Below, piece by piece: positions 7,579 to 18,142 of a DNA stretch of 64,000 nucleotides. Made by a program: the position numbers and the translations under genes. Source of the DNA: Coriobacteriaceae bacterium. Its GTDB lineage: Bacteria > Actinomycetota > Coriobacteriia > Coriobacteriales > Coriobacteriaceae. The notes under the pieces are model-generated. The model saw only the letters and a program-made list of their open reading frames with translations. It searched no databases and was not told the origin of the DNA. Numbering within the stretch: the stretch's first letter is position 1; every line of letters begins with the position of its first letter. The DNA lies in the NCBI GenBank assembly GCA_902399975.1, contig CABOHA010000001.1, positions 769,397-833,396 on the forward strand. The letters are read 5' to 3'.

Positions 7579-9648
7579 ATGTCTTCCCAGATGACGGTTA
7601 TTATCGCCGGTATCGTGCTGGTCGTGGCCATCGTGGTCGCGCTGGTCATCATGCGTCGGGGCGATTCCCGTTTTACCTACGATACGCAGCATGGAACGGC
7701 CCCGCGCGCCACCGAGGGCGAGGGCAATACCGCGGCGACCGCCTTTAAGGGCCGCTTTTCCATCCTCACCGCGGGTGTGGGCGCGATGTTTGCGGCGCTT
7801 GCCGTCAAGCTGTGGGGCATGCAGATGGTCTCGTCGGACTATTACGAGAAGCAAGCTAATAGCAATCAGACTCGCACCGTTACCACACCCGCTGTGCGCG
7901 GCCGCATCCTCGACCGCAATGGTGTGGCGCTTGTCCAGAACCGTCCCTCACTTGCTGTCGTGGCCTACCGCGACCTTGCCGAAGATGAGGTTCTGGTTCG
8001 CCATCTTGCCAACGTGCTTGGAATGCCTTACGTGGCGGTCCTTCGCAATATTCAGGACAATACAGAGGGCGCTCAGAGCCTGCATACCATCGCGACGGAC
8101 GTCCGTCGTTCCACGGTTGCCTATATTCAGGAGCATGCCGGCGAGTTCCCGGGCGTCAAGATTGCCGAGCGTACCGAGCGCCAGTATCCATATGGCGAGA
8201 CGGCATGCCATATCTTGGGCTATACCGGCACCATTACCTCCGAGCAGCTCGAGGCCCAGAATAAGAAAACCTCTGGCGATGATGATGCTTCTGCTGGCAA
8301 GATTACGTACCAGTCGGGCGATATCGTGGGCCAGGCGGGCGTTGAGAGCTACTACGAAAACCTGCTGCAGGGCATTCGTGGCGAGCAGACCGTCAAGGTC
8401 GATGCCTCGGGCAATGTGACCGGTCAGGCCGGCGCCGTGCCCGCGAAGGCCGGCTCCGACATTAAGCTCACGCTCGACCTTAAGATCCAACAGGCCTGTG
8501 AGACGGCGCTGGCGAGCGCTATCGAGCTTGCCAAGACCACTGGCTACAGCAATGCCGGCAACGGCGCCGTGGTGTGTCTCGATCCCAACAATGGCGAGAT
8601 CCTGGGCATGGCGAGCGAGCCCAAGTTCGATCCGTCCGTCTTTATCGGCGGCGTCTCAAATGACGTGTGGACCGAGCTCAATGATGACAAGGGTTCGCAC
8701 CCGCTGCTCAACCGCGCCATTAGCGGACAGTACATGTCGGCCTCGACCATCAAGCCGCTCTCGGCACTGGCCGGTCTTGAGTTTGGAACTTACACGTCGG
8801 GGCAGACGACCAACTGCACGGGCTATTGGACGGGTCTGGGCAAGTCGTGGGGCAAGTACTGCTGGCTGCATTCCGGCCACGGCACCATGACGCTGCAGTC
8901 GGGTATCGCCAACTCGTGCGACCCCGTCTTCTACGACATGGGCAAGGCGTTCTTTTATGACGAGAAACATTCCGAGGGCCTGCAGGAGGTCTTTCGTCGC
9001 TGGGGCCTAGGCAAGACCTGCGGTATCGATCTGCCGAGTGAGGGCGCGGGCCGTATTCCCGATGCCGAGTGGAAAGAGTCGTACTTCACCGACGCATCTG
9101 CCGAGGACCGCAAGTGGAATGCCGGCGATATGACCAACATTGCCATCGGCCAGGGCGACATCCTGGTGACGCCCCTGCAGATGGCGTGCGCCTATATGGG
9201 TCTTGCCAACGGCGGTAAACAGTACGTGCCTCACGTGTTTTTATCTGCCGTGTCGCGCGATGGCGACGGCGATGCCTATAAGTACAACGGCAAGGGCAAG
9301 AAGAAGCGCCTGGAGGCCAAGATCAACAGCGATTCGGATTTGGCTCTTGTTCGCAACGGCATGCACGACGTGATTTACACGGCATCGACGTCCCTGGCGG
9401 CTCACTTTGGCACCCTGACGCCGCAGGTATACGGCAAGTCGGGCACGGGCGAGAAAAGCGGCGAGGACGAATACGCGTGGTTCTGCGCCTATGCACCGGC
9501 CGATGATCCCAAGTATGTCATCGCTACTGTCCTGGAGCAGGGCGGCGGTGGCTCAGATACCGCGATGCATGTCGTGCGCGACGTGCTCGGCGTGATTTAT
9601 GACGAGCCCGATACCTCTTCGGCCTCGGGCGATTCTTCGGTTCGATAG
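7579..9648 (+). CDS. mrdA: Penicillin-binding protein 2, elongation-specific transpeptidase
   Basis: A 689-residue class B PBP that crosslinks peptidoglycan with RodA during elongation. Conserved active-site motifs are STIK (residues 389-392, nucleophile Ser389), SCD (446-448, in the SxN position; an Asp here is seen in some PBP2 enzymes) and KSGTG (about 620). The dimerisation domain starts with RGRILDRNG. Unusually there are two N-terminal hydrophobic segments: residues 6-25 and about 58-80. Most PBP2s have only the second. The ATG at 7579 has a good GGGAGG site seven bases upstream, supporting the long form. The gene lies 13 bases after mreD and 9 before rodA. Confidence 0.95.
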   Translation: MSSQMTVIIAGIVLVVAIVVALVIMRRGDSRFTYDTQHGTAPRATEGEGNTAATAFKGRFSILTAGVGAMFAALAVKLWGMQMVSSDYYEKQANSNQTRTVTTPAVRGRILDRNGVALVQNRPSLAVVAYRDLAEDEVLVRHLANVLGMPYVAVLRNIQDNTEGAQSLHTIATDVRRSTVAYIQEHAGEFPGVKIAERTERQYPYGETACHILGYTGTITSEQLEAQNKKTSGDDDASAGKITYQSGDIVGQAGVESYYENLLQGIRGEQTVKVDASGNVTGQAGAVPAKAGSDIKLTLDLKIQQACETALASAIELAKTTGYSNAGNGAVVCLDPNNGEILGMASEPKFDPSVFIGGVSNDVWTELNDDKGSHPLLNRAISGQYMSASTIKPLSALAGLEFGTYTSGQTTNCTGYWTGLGKSWGKYCWLHSGHGTMTLQSGIANSCDPVFYDMGKAFFYDEKHSEGLQEVFRRWGLGKTCGIDLPSEGAGRIPDAEWKESYFTDASAEDRKWNAGDMTNIAIGQGDILVTPLQMACAYMGLANGGKQYVPHVFLSAVSRDGDGDAYKYNGKGKKKRLEAKINSDSDLALVRNGMHDVIYTASTSLAAHFGTLTPQVYGKSGTGEKSGEDEYAWFCAYAPADDPKYVIATVLEQGGGGSDTAMHVVRDVLGVIYDEPDTSSASGDSSVR

Positions 9649-9657
9649 GAGGTTGCG

Positions 9658-10884
9658 ATGGATTTTTCTCCGGCGGATCTGTTCCGTTCAACCAAGACCG
9701 GCTCTCGCAGCAGCCTGGACCGCGTCAACAAGCAACTTTCGGCCTCGCGCGGCACGTTTCGCCAAAAGGTGCATATCGGTGTGCTCGTGGCTACAGTGGC
9801 GCTCGTCGCCTACGGTGCCATTATTATCTGGTCGGCTTCGCAGTTTAAGGCCGATGCCTCGTTCTCACGCCATCTGCTGGGAATTGGCATCGGAGCGGTG
9901 CTGGCGGTGCTGGTCTGGCGTACCGACCTGCGCGGCATTTCCAATTTCTCGACGGCGTTGCTCGTCATCGACCTGATCGTGATCTTCTCGCCCAAGATTC
10001 CGGGTCTGTCCTATACGGGCGGTCTGGGCATGACGGGCTGGATCAAGATTCCCGGTATCGGCTTGACATTCCAGCCGGTTGAGCTTGCCAAGCTCATCAC
10101 CATCTTCTTTATTGCTACGCTTGGCTCGCAGTATAACGGCCGCATCGATACCGTTCGCGACTACGTCAAGCTCTGTGGCATGCTGTCTATTCCGTTTTTG
10201 GCCGTCGTTGCCATGGGCGACCTGGGCTCGGGCCTGGTCGTGTTGGTCTCGGGTGCCATCGTCATCTGCATGAGCGGTGCACGCCGCGAATGGGTGCTGT
10301 CGACCCTGGCCCTGCTCGTGGGCCTGGTGGCCCTCGTCCTGGCGCTCGATTCGGTCTTTGATTCGTTGCTCGGCCACGATGTGCTCATCAAGCAGTATCA
10401 GATGAACCGTCTGACGGTCTTTATCGACCCCGATAATGCCGATTCGGACGATGCCTACAACCTGCAGCAGTCGCTTATCGCCGTTGGCTCGGGCGGCTTC
10501 TTTGGTAAGGGTTTGGGCCATGCGACGCAGTCGGTCGGCGGCTTTCTGCCTGAGTTCCACACCGACTTCGTCTTCGCCTTCCTGTCCGAGACCTTTGGCT
10601 TTTGCGGTTCCTTTTTGCTCCTGTGCCTCTACGTGCTGCTGATCTTTTCGACGATTCGCGTCGCCTTTAAGTGTGAGTCGCTGTTCTTGCGCCTATCGTG
10701 TGTGGGCATCGTTGGCATGTGGGCGTTCCAGACCTTCGAAAACATCGGCATGTGCATTGGCATGATGCCGATTACCGGTATTCCGCTACCGTTTATTAGC
10801 TTCGGTTCGTCTTCGATGATGATTCAGCTGCTGACGGTGGGTATCGTACAATCCATATGGCGGCATCGTTCGGGCGCCGCGTAA
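9658..10884 (+). CDS. rodA: Peptidoglycan glycosyltransferase RodA
   Basis: A 408-residue SEDS-family polytopic membrane protein with about ten transmembrane helices. SEDS hallmarks include FQPVELAKL, the ligand stretch with DxxxxxxYNLQQSLIAVGSGGFFGKG, and the C-terminal TGIPLPFISFGSSSM. It polymerises lipid II together with the adjacent PBP2. The N-terminal 35 residues form a cytoplasmic segment. The neighbouring mre genes make RodA a better call than FtsW or SpoVE. AGGAGG lies just before the ATG. Confidence 0.96.
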   Translation: MDFSPADLFRSTKTGSRSSLDRVNKQLSASRGTFRQKVHIGVLVATVALVAYGAIIIWSASQFKADASFSRHLLGIGIGAVLAVLVWRTDLRGISNFSTALLVIDLIVIFSPKIPGLSYTGGLGMTGWIKIPGIGLTFQPVELAKLITIFFIATLGSQYNGRIDTVRDYVKLCGMLSIPFLAVVAMGDLGSGLVVLVSGAIVICMSGARREWVLSTLALLVGLVALVLALDSVFDSLLGHDVLIKQYQMNRLTVFIDPDNADSDDAYNLQQSLIAVGSGGFFGKGLGHATQSVGGFLPEFHTDFVFAFLSETFGFCGSFLLLCLYVLLIFSTIRVAFKCESLFLRLSCVGIVGMWAFQTFENIGMCIGMMPITGIPLPFISFGSSSMMIQLLTVGIVQSIWRHRSGAA

Positions 10885-10902
10885 CCGCTGGAGGGGTTTG
10901 CT

Positions 10903-11832
10903 ATGAAAATTCCCGTAGATAAGCTGACCCGCGCTTTTAAGATGGGCGCGTCCGTTAAGAAGGATTCCGATACGCCGGTGCGCGTCTCGGTCTATTTGGA
11001 TTCGTCCGCCTCGCGCTTTCTGGCCGAGACGGTGCGTGACGCCTTTGTGCCGCAGACGACCTCGGGCATTGTGCGCGTCGAGCGTTTGGGGGAGGAGCGA
11101 ATTGCTCCAAAGACCGATACCGATGTGGTACTGGTGCTCTCGTGTGGCTCCGACCGCTTGGAGAGTGCCGTGCAGGAGCTCGTGATCGCCGGCGCGCCCG
11201 TGTGCGTGCTTGCCGAGTCTGCTGTGGAGGTGCCGTTTATCGAGGAGTCCACGCCTATGCTCGGCGTGGTAGCGGCAACCGATAAGACGTATCTGCTCGA
11301 GACGCTTGCCCGCTGGATTCTCGATCGCACCGACAAGGAAACGGCTTTTGCGGCGAACTTTGCCTTCATGCGCATCGCGGCGGCCAATCGTATCATCACC
11401 TCGTGCGCGCTCACCAATATGGCGACCGGTGCGCTGGTGTTTTTGCCGGGCGCCGATTATCCCGTGATGGCGCTGGCGCAGGTGGGCATGCTCTTTGAGC
11501 TCGCTGCCGTCTTTGGACGCGGCATTAAGCCTGAGCGCGGCTACGAGGTCGCGGGCGTGCTTGCCGGCGGTCTTGTGATCCGCGCGGTCACCCGCGCGCT
11601 CGTCAAGCAGACGCCACATATTGGGTTTGCCGTCAAGGCGCTTACTGCCGCCGCGGGCACCTATGGCATGGGCCGTGCGCTCGTTTCGCTCTACGAGCGC
11701 GATGTCGACTACAGCCGTGCCAACGAGGTGGTCACTGCCACGTTCTCCCGCGTTCGCGATCTGGTGACCACGGTCGCGGGCGCTACCCGTCCTATGGCGT
11801 CCTACGAGGACGCATCCGATCTCGCTGCTTAG
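10903..11832 (+). CDS. DUF697/YcjF-like membrane protein of unknown function
   Basis: A 309-residue protein. Residues about 25-125 resemble a Rossmann-like or GTPase-derived fold without a clear P-loop. Residues about 155-265 carry the hydrophobic helices and pattern (RIAAANRIITSCALTNMATGALVFLPGADYPVMALAQVGMLFELAAVFG) that I associate with the DUF697 domain; this is quoted here only as the block around 11370-11520. It likely sits in the membrane. It is 18 bases downstream of rodA and 10 upstream of the radical SAM gene, so it belongs to the elongation operon by position. A role in envelope biogenesis is inferred only from context. Confidence 0.7.
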   Translation: MKIPVDKLTRAFKMGASVKKDSDTPVRVSVYLDSSASRFLAETVRDAFVPQTTSGIVRVERLGEERIAPKTDTDVVLVLSCGSDRLESAVQELVIAGAPVCVLAESAVEVPFIEESTPMLGVVAATDKTYLLETLARWILDRTDKETAFAANFAFMRIAAANRIITSCALTNMATGALVFLPGADYPVMALAQVGMLFELAAVFGRGIKPERGYEVAGVLAGGLVIRAVTRALVKQTPHIGFAVKALTAAAGTYGMGRALVSLYERDVDYSRANEVVTATFSRVRDLVTTVAGATRPMASYEDASDLAA

Positions 11833-11842
11833 GGGTTTTCCG

Positions 11843-13720
11843 TTGCGCGTTCCGTATCAAGACTGTTTTCATTTAATTGAGCCGCTGCTCGCCAAGGTCG
11901 AAAAGCCGAGTCGCTATATCGATCACGAGTGGGGCACGCTTTCAAAGGCCGATGCCGACTACCGTTGCTGCCTGATCTACCCGGATGTGTACGAGGTCGG
12001 TCTGCCCAACCAGGGTATCGCCATCCTCTACAACATCCTTAACCAGGCCGAGGGCATCTCCTGCGAGCGTGGCTATGTGCCGTGGCCCGATATGGGTGAC
12101 GCCATGCGCGAGGCGGGTATTCCGCTGCTGTCGCTCGAGGGTGCCGCCCCCGTCGCTTCGTTTGATATCGTCGGTCTGCATGTGCCGCACGAGATGGCGG
12201 TGACGAACTTCCTCGAGGCACTCGACCTCGCTGGCATTCCGCTGTTAGCGGCCGACCGAGGTGAAGACGACCCCATCATCATCGCCGGCGGCCCCTCGGT
12301 GTACAACCCCGAGCCGTACGCGGCCTTCTTCGATGCCATCCTCATCGGCGAGGGCGAGGAATCGCTGCTCGAGACCTGCCAGCTGCATCGCCGCCTGCGC
12401 GACGAAGGAGTCCCGCGCGCGCAGATTGTTGAGCAGCTTGCATCCATTGCCGGCAACTACGTGCCGTCGCTCTATGAGGTTCGTCACGACGAGCCCTGCT
12501 CGCTGCATGGCTACACCGTGCCGCGCGAGGGCAAGGATGCGCCGACCGTGGTCTACAAACGCGTCGTCGAGGATTTCGGCGCCACGAATCCGCTGTCGCA
12601 GTCGTGCGTGCCCTATGCGCAGCTGGTTCACGATCGCCTGTCTATCGAGATTCTGCGCGGCTGCGCCCGCGGCTGTCGTTTTTGCCAGGCCGGCATGACG
12701 TATCGCCCGGTGCGCGAGCGCTCGGCCGACCAGATCGTCTCGTCGGTGATTCAGGGTCTGGAAAAGACCGGCTATGACGAGGTGTCGCTGACCTCGCTCT
12801 CCACGACCGACCACTCCTGCATTCGCGACGTGCTCGGCAGGCTCAACCGTCGCCTGGAGGATACGGGTATTCGCGTGTCTATTCCGTCGCAGCGCCTGGA
12901 TTCGTTTGGCGTGGATATGGCCGAGTCGGTCGCCGGCGAAAAGAAGGGCGGCCTGACGTTCGCACCCGAGGCCGGCAGCCAGCGCATGCGCGACATCATT
13001 AACAAGAACGTGACCGAGGAGGACCTGGACCGTGCGGCCAAGGCGGCCTTCGAGGCCGGCTGGAACCGCATGAAGCTCTACTTTATGATGGGCCTTCCCG
13101 GCGAGCGCGACGAGGACATCGTGGCCATCGCCAATCTGGCCGATCACGTGCTGGAGCTCGGTCGTTCCGTGGTGCCCAAGGCTCGTCGCGGCTCGATCTC
13201 GGTGTCCATCTCGGTTTCGGTCTTTATCCCCAAGGCTGCCACGCCGTTCCAGTGGTGCCCGCAGCTCGACTACGACGACGTCAAGCGTCGCCAGAAGCTG
13301 CTTATCACGAGCGTTCGCAACCGTGCCGTCCGCGTGCATTACCACGATGCCGAGACCTCGCTCATCGAGGCCGCTCTGTCCCGCGCCGGTCGTGACATGA
13401 CGCCCGTCATCATCGATGCTTGGCGCGCGGGCTCTCGCTTTGACGCCTGGGTAGAGCATTTCTCGCTCGATAACTGGAAGGAGGCTGCTGCCAAAAACGG
13501 CATCGACCTCAATGAGCTCGTGCACCTGCCCTACGAGTTGGACTGGCGCCTGCCGTGGGAGCACGTGAGCCCCGGCTGCACGCGCGGCTTCCTCGAGCGC
13601 GAGTACCGTCGCTCGCTCGAGGGTGTCACGACTCCCGACTGCACCCGCACGTCGTGCACCGGCTGCGGAATCTGCCCCACGCTCCACGCCAAGAATGTAT
13701 TGATGGGTGATCGCGCATGA
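11843..13720 (+). CDS. B12-binding-domain radical SAM protein (TIGR03960-like)
   Basis: A 625-residue protein with an N-terminal cobalamin-binding-like domain (about residues 30-190) and a radical SAM core whose CxxxCxxC cluster motif (CARGCRFC) lies near residue 275. The C-terminus has a Cys-rich block (CTRTSCTGCGIC) that could bind another cluster or zinc. It matches the TIGR03960 family, usually encoded next to a DUF2344 partner and near rodA or rplU; the same order is seen here. No substrate is known to me. The TTG start at 11843 is used because it directly follows the upstream gene with AGGGG before it. Confidence 0.88.
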   Translation: MRVPYQDCFHLIEPLLAKVEKPSRYIDHEWGTLSKADADYRCCLIYPDVYEVGLPNQGIAILYNILNQAEGISCERGYVPWPDMGDAMREAGIPLLSLEGAAPVASFDIVGLHVPHEMAVTNFLEALDLAGIPLLAADRGEDDPIIIAGGPSVYNPEPYAAFFDAILIGEGEESLLETCQLHRRLRDEGVPRAQIVEQLASIAGNYVPSLYEVRHDEPCSLHGYTVPREGKDAPTVVYKRVVEDFGATNPLSQSCVPYAQLVHDRLSIEILRGCARGCRFCQAGMTYRPVRERSADQIVSSVIQGLEKTGYDEVSLTSLSTTDHSCIRDVLGRLNRRLEDTGIRVSIPSQRLDSFGVDMAESVAGEKKGGLTFAPEAGSQRMRDIINKNVTEEDLDRAAKAAFEAGWNRMKLYFMMGLPGERDEDIVAIANLADHVLELGRSVVPKARRGSISVSISVSVFIPKAATPFQWCPQLDYDDVKRRQKLLITSVRNRAVRVHYHDAETSLIEAALSRAGRDMTPVIIDAWRAGSRFDAWVEHFSLDNWKEAAAKNGIDLNELVHLPYELDWRLPWEHVSPGCTRGFLEREYRRSLEGVTTPDCTRTSCTGCGICPTLHAKNVLMGDRA

Positions 13721-14529
13721 GTGAGCGCCTGACCGAAAACCCCACGCTCTTTAGGCTTCGTGTTCGCTATGGCAAGCGCGATCGCCTTAAGTACCTGGGC
13801 CATCTCGAAGTAATCCATACCATTGAGCGCATCGTGCGCCGTGCGGGACTTCCCTATGCCGTCACGCAGGGCTTCTCTCCGCACATGCGCGTGGGCTTCT
13901 CTTCGGCGTTACCGGTGGGTACGTCGTCGACCTGCGAGTGGTATGACCTGTTTATGACCGAGTTCGTGGCGCTCGACGAGGCGTTTGGGCGCCTGGCTGC
14001 GGCGTCTCCGGCCGATCTGGCGCCCATCGAGGCGGCGTATATCGACGTGCGCACGCCGGCGTTGACGGCGCAACTCACGCGTCTGTCGTATCGCATCGAC
14101 CTGCACTTGGATCCCGAGGCGCCCGTAAGCGCCGACGAGGTGCGTCGTGCGATCGACACGCTGCGCGCGGACCATGGCATCGACTACGCGCGCGGCAAAA
14201 AGAGCAAGCGCTTGGATTTGGATCACACGCTCGTGGGCTATGAGCTCACGGCGGGGGAGCGCCCGGACCATTTGGTGCTCATGCTCGACACCCATGCCGA
14301 CAACGAGGGCTCCATGCGTCCGGAAATTTTGCTTTCTGCTGCTGATGTTTTGTTGCAGGGCTTGACCCCGGGCGTGGATGCACCTATTGTTTCCACCGGT
14401 ATGCAAGACCTCGTGACCATCTGCTCCTACGATGTCGAGCGTCAGAATCAAGCATGCGAGGACGACGAGGGCCGACTCGTCAGCCCCATACCTGTGCGAA
14501 CTTGTGGATTTGCTCCACATACTCGTTGA
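13717..14529 (+). CDS. DUF2344 radical-SAM-associated protein (TIGR03936-like)
   Basis: A 270-residue protein whose ATG overlaps the stop of the radical SAM gene by four bases (ATGA), implying translational coupling. The N-terminal RLRVRYGKRDRLKYLGHLE and the following FSPHMRVGFSSALPVG are the recognisable blocks of the DUF2344 family, always found as a partner or fusion of the B12-radical SAM protein. A role in RNA modification has been suggested for such pairs by context only; the substrate is not known to me. It ends the operon begun at mreB; the promoter of rplU overlaps its stop codon. Confidence 0.85.
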   Translation: MSERLTENPTLFRLRVRYGKRDRLKYLGHLEVIHTIERIVRRAGLPYAVTQGFSPHMRVGFSSALPVGTSSTCEWYDLFMTEFVALDEAFGRLAAASPADLAPIEAAYIDVRTPALTAQLTRLSYRIDLHLDPEAPVSADEVRRAIDTLRADHGIDYARGKKSKRLDLDHTLVGYELTAGERPDHLVLMLDTHADNEGSMRPEILLSAADVLLQGLTPGVDAPIVSTGMQDLVTICSYDVERQNQACEDDEGRLVSPIPVRTCGFAPHTR

Positions 14530-14554
14530 CGGGGGTATTTTCGCCTGCTACTAT
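14526..14554 (+). promoter_or_regulatory. Probable promoter of rplU-rpmA
   Basis: TTGACG (14526-14531), 17-base spacer and TACTAT (14549-14554) with TGC before the -10. It overlaps the stop codon of the upstream gene and gives a short leader of about 35 bases. Confidence 0.65.
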
Positions 14555-14596
14555 ATTCGGCTGTTGCACTAACTGATGCATGAAGGGCAAGTAAAC

Positions 14597-14971
14597 ATGT
14601 ACGCAATCGTTAACACGGGCGGCAAGCAGTACAAGGTCGCCACCGACGATGTCATCACCGTCGAGAAGATCGAGGGCAATGAGGGCGACAAGGTCACCCT
14701 GCCGGTCATCTTCCTCAACGATGGTAAGAAGATCGTCACCGATCCCGACAAGCTGGCCAAGGCCAAGGTTACCGCTCAGATCGTTGAGCAGTTCAAGGGC
14801 GAGAAGCAGCTGGTCTTCAAGTTCCACAAGCGTAAGCGCTATCGTCGTCTGAAGGGTCACCGTCAGCAGCTCACCAAGCTGAAGATCGTGAAGGTCCAGG
14901 CTACGTCCCGCGCCAAGAAGGCTGTCAAGGCAGAGGCCGAGGCTGTTGCCGAGGCTCCCGTCGCCGAGTAG
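14597..14971 (+). CDS. rplU: 50S ribosomal protein L21
   Basis: L21 of 124 residues, beginning MYAIVNTGGKQYKV. An in-frame ATG at 14576 would add seven residues, but MYAIV is the canonical start and GAAGGG lies about nine bases before it. The core covers the usual 103 residues; an extra Ala/Glu/Lys-rich C-terminal tail of about 20 residues follows. It binds 23S rRNA. It is followed directly by rpmA. The ysxB/prp protease gene found between L21 and L27 in many Firmicutes is missing. Confidence 0.97.
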   Translation: MYAIVNTGGKQYKVATDDVITVEKIEGNEGDKVTLPVIFLNDGKKIVTDPDKLAKAKVTAQIVEQFKGEKQLVFKFHKRKRYRRLKGHRQQLTKLKIVKVQATSRAKKAVKAEAEAVAEAPVAE

Positions 14972-15004
14972 ATTACACTCGTAACGAAAGAGTAGGTATA
15001 CACA

Positions 15005-15262
15005 ATGGCACACAAAAAAGGACTCGGTTCCTCCCGTAATGGCCGTGACTCCCGCGGTCAGCGCCTTGGCACGAAGCGCTATGCCGGCCAGACGGTAACC
15101 ACGGGCACGATTCTCGTCCGTCAGCACGGCACGCACATCCACCCGGGTGAGAACGTTGGCCGTGGCAAGGACGACACGCTGTTCGCGCTGGTCGACGGTA
15201 CCGTTGAGTTCCACAAGGGTATCAAGCACAGGGTCAGCGTACGCCCGCTCGCGAACGCGTAA
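15005..15262 (+). CDS. rpmA: 50S ribosomal protein L27
   Basis: L27 of 85 residues, beginning [16 protein letters not shown], the standard mature N-terminus near the peptidyl transferase centre. There is no Firmicutes-type cleavable N-terminal extension, which fits the lack of a Prp protease gene next to it. Confidence 0.97.
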   Translation: MAHKKGLGSSRNGRDSRGQRLGTKRYAGQTVTTGTILVRQHGTHIHPGENVGRGKDDTLFALVDGTVEFHKGIKHRVSVRPLANA

Positions 15263-15334
15263 TTCACCCTTCATAGAGCACATATGTGGGAGGCACTTGA
15301 GTTTTAGGATTCAAGGGTCTCCCTCTTTTTGTAG

Positions 15335-16813
<1,479 letters not shown>

Positions 16814-16816
16814 GCC

Positions 16817-17494
16817 ATGTCGCTGCGCGGTGGAATCGGTTTGCCCGAGCTGCCCATAAAAGAGGGCAAAGAGTTTCGGCTTGGCATTATGGGCGGCACA
16901 TTCGACCCGATTCATTACGGGCACCTGGTGACTGCCGAGCAGGCGCGCGAGTCGCTCGACTTGGACGCTGTACTCTTTATGCCGGCGGGCTTTCCCGCCT
17001 TTAAGCTTGACAAACCGGTGACGCCTGCCGAGGACCGTTATGCCATGACCGTCCTCGCCACCGCCGCGAACCCGGCCTTTTTGGCGAGCCGGTTCGAGAT
17101 TGACCGTCCGGGCGTAACCTATACGGCCGATACGCTTCATGCCCTTCGCGACTTTTACCCGCCGCAGGTAAAGCTCTACTTTATTACGGGCGCCGACGCG
17201 ATTATCGATATTGTGACCTGGCATGATGCCGAGCGAATCGCTGAGCTTGCTACCTTTATTGCGGCGACGCGACCGGGTTTTGATATCGATACGGCGCGTG
17301 CCCGAATCAAAGAGTCGGGGCTGCCGTTCGATGTGCGCTATATTCAGATTCCGGCGCTGGCGATCAGCTCGACGAACATTCGTAAGCGAGTTGCCCGCGG
17401 CATGAGCGTGCGCTATCTTACGAGCGAGTCCGTGCTCGGCTACATTCGCAAGCGCAGGCTATATGCCGATTTGGGCCAAGAAGATTTTGAGTGA
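16817..17494 (+). CDS. nadD: Nicotinate-nucleotide adenylyltransferase
   Basis: A 225-residue NadD converting nicotinate mononucleotide and ATP to deamido-NAD. The motif GGTFDPIHYGHL (near residue 31) is the nucleotidyltransferase signature with the HxGH pattern, and ISSTNIRKRVARG near the end is the second ATP-binding motif. About 25 extra residues precede the usual start. It lies 3 bases after obgE and overlaps yqeK, in the common obgE-nadD-yqeK-rsfS order. Confidence 0.95.
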   Translation: MSLRGGIGLPELPIKEGKEFRLGIMGGTFDPIHYGHLVTAEQARESLDLDAVLFMPAGFPAFKLDKPVTPAEDRYAMTVLATAANPAFLASRFEIDRPGVTYTADTLHALRDFYPPQVKLYFITGADAIIDIVTWHDAERIAELATFIAATRPGFDIDTARARIKESGLPFDVRYIQIPALAISSTNIRKRVARGMSVRYLTSESVLGYIRKRRLYADLGQEDFE

Positions 17495-18114
17495 TGGGGG
17501 CTACGTTGTCGGTAGAGGATCAGTTTGAGGGCGATGAGCGCGCGCTGCTCAAGCGCATTCAAGAACTGCTCGATGTTCGCATGAAAGATAAGCGCAAGCG
17601 CTATGTGCATTCGCTGGGTGTTGCCGAGACCGCACTTCATCTGGCCGAGGTCTACGGCGTTGACCGCTTTGATGCGGCTGCCGCCGGCTTAATTCACGAT
17701 TGGGACAAGGTTCTTTCCGATGACGAGCTCGTGGCCCGCGCGCTTCACTATGGCATCAAGGTTGCCGGCTCTCCTTCCGCTGCGACGCCGCTTTTGCATG
17801 GCCCTGTTGCCGCCTATGAGCTTCCGCAGCTTTTTCCCGAGCTGTCGCCGGCTGTTTTCCAGGCTGTCGACCGTCACACCGTGGGTGCCTGCGACATGAC
17901 GCCGCTCGATATGGTGGTCTTTGTGGCAGATGCCATCGAGCCCAACCGTCACGGCGACTATGCCCATGCGCTGCGCAAGATGGTGGGGGAGTCGACGCTT
18001 GACGAGTTGTTCTTCTCCTGTTTTGCGCAGGGTCTGGTCTATGTGATCCAGTCCGGGCGCTATCTTTATCCCACGGCTATTACGATTTACAACCATTACG
18101 CCCAGCTGCGCTAG
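17491..18114 (+). CDS. yqeK: HD-domain hydrolase YqeK (symmetrical Ap4A hydrolase family)
   Basis: A 207-residue HD-superfamily protein. Metal ligands are in RYVHSLGV, LIHDWDK and the later DRHT. The family hydrolyses diadenosine tetraphosphate. The start may be GTG 17491 or the next codon ATG 17494; both overlap the nadD stop, so the pair is translationally coupled. The first 25 residues are acidic and precede the domain. Confidence 0.9.
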   Translation: MMGATLSVEDQFEGDERALLKRIQELLDVRMKDKRKRYVHSLGVAETALHLAEVYGVDRFDAAAAGLIHDWDKVLSDDELVARALHYGIKVAGSPSAATPLLHGPVAAYELPQLFPELSPAVFQAVDRHTVGACDMTPLDMVVFVADAIEPNRHGDYAHALRKMVGESTLDELFFSCFAQGLVYVIQSGRYLYPTAITIYNHYAQLR

Positions 18115-18142
18115 CTCGGGTGTGTCTAGAAAGAGGTATTCC

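Noticed and set aside
8914..8922. SCD instead of SxN as a damaged PBP2 active site
   Set aside because: An Asp in this position occurs in elongation-type PBP2 enzymes and the other two motifs are intact.
10903..11832. GTPase call for the protein downstream of rodA
   Set aside because: No P-loop or NKxD motif could be found; only the membrane part resembles DUF697.
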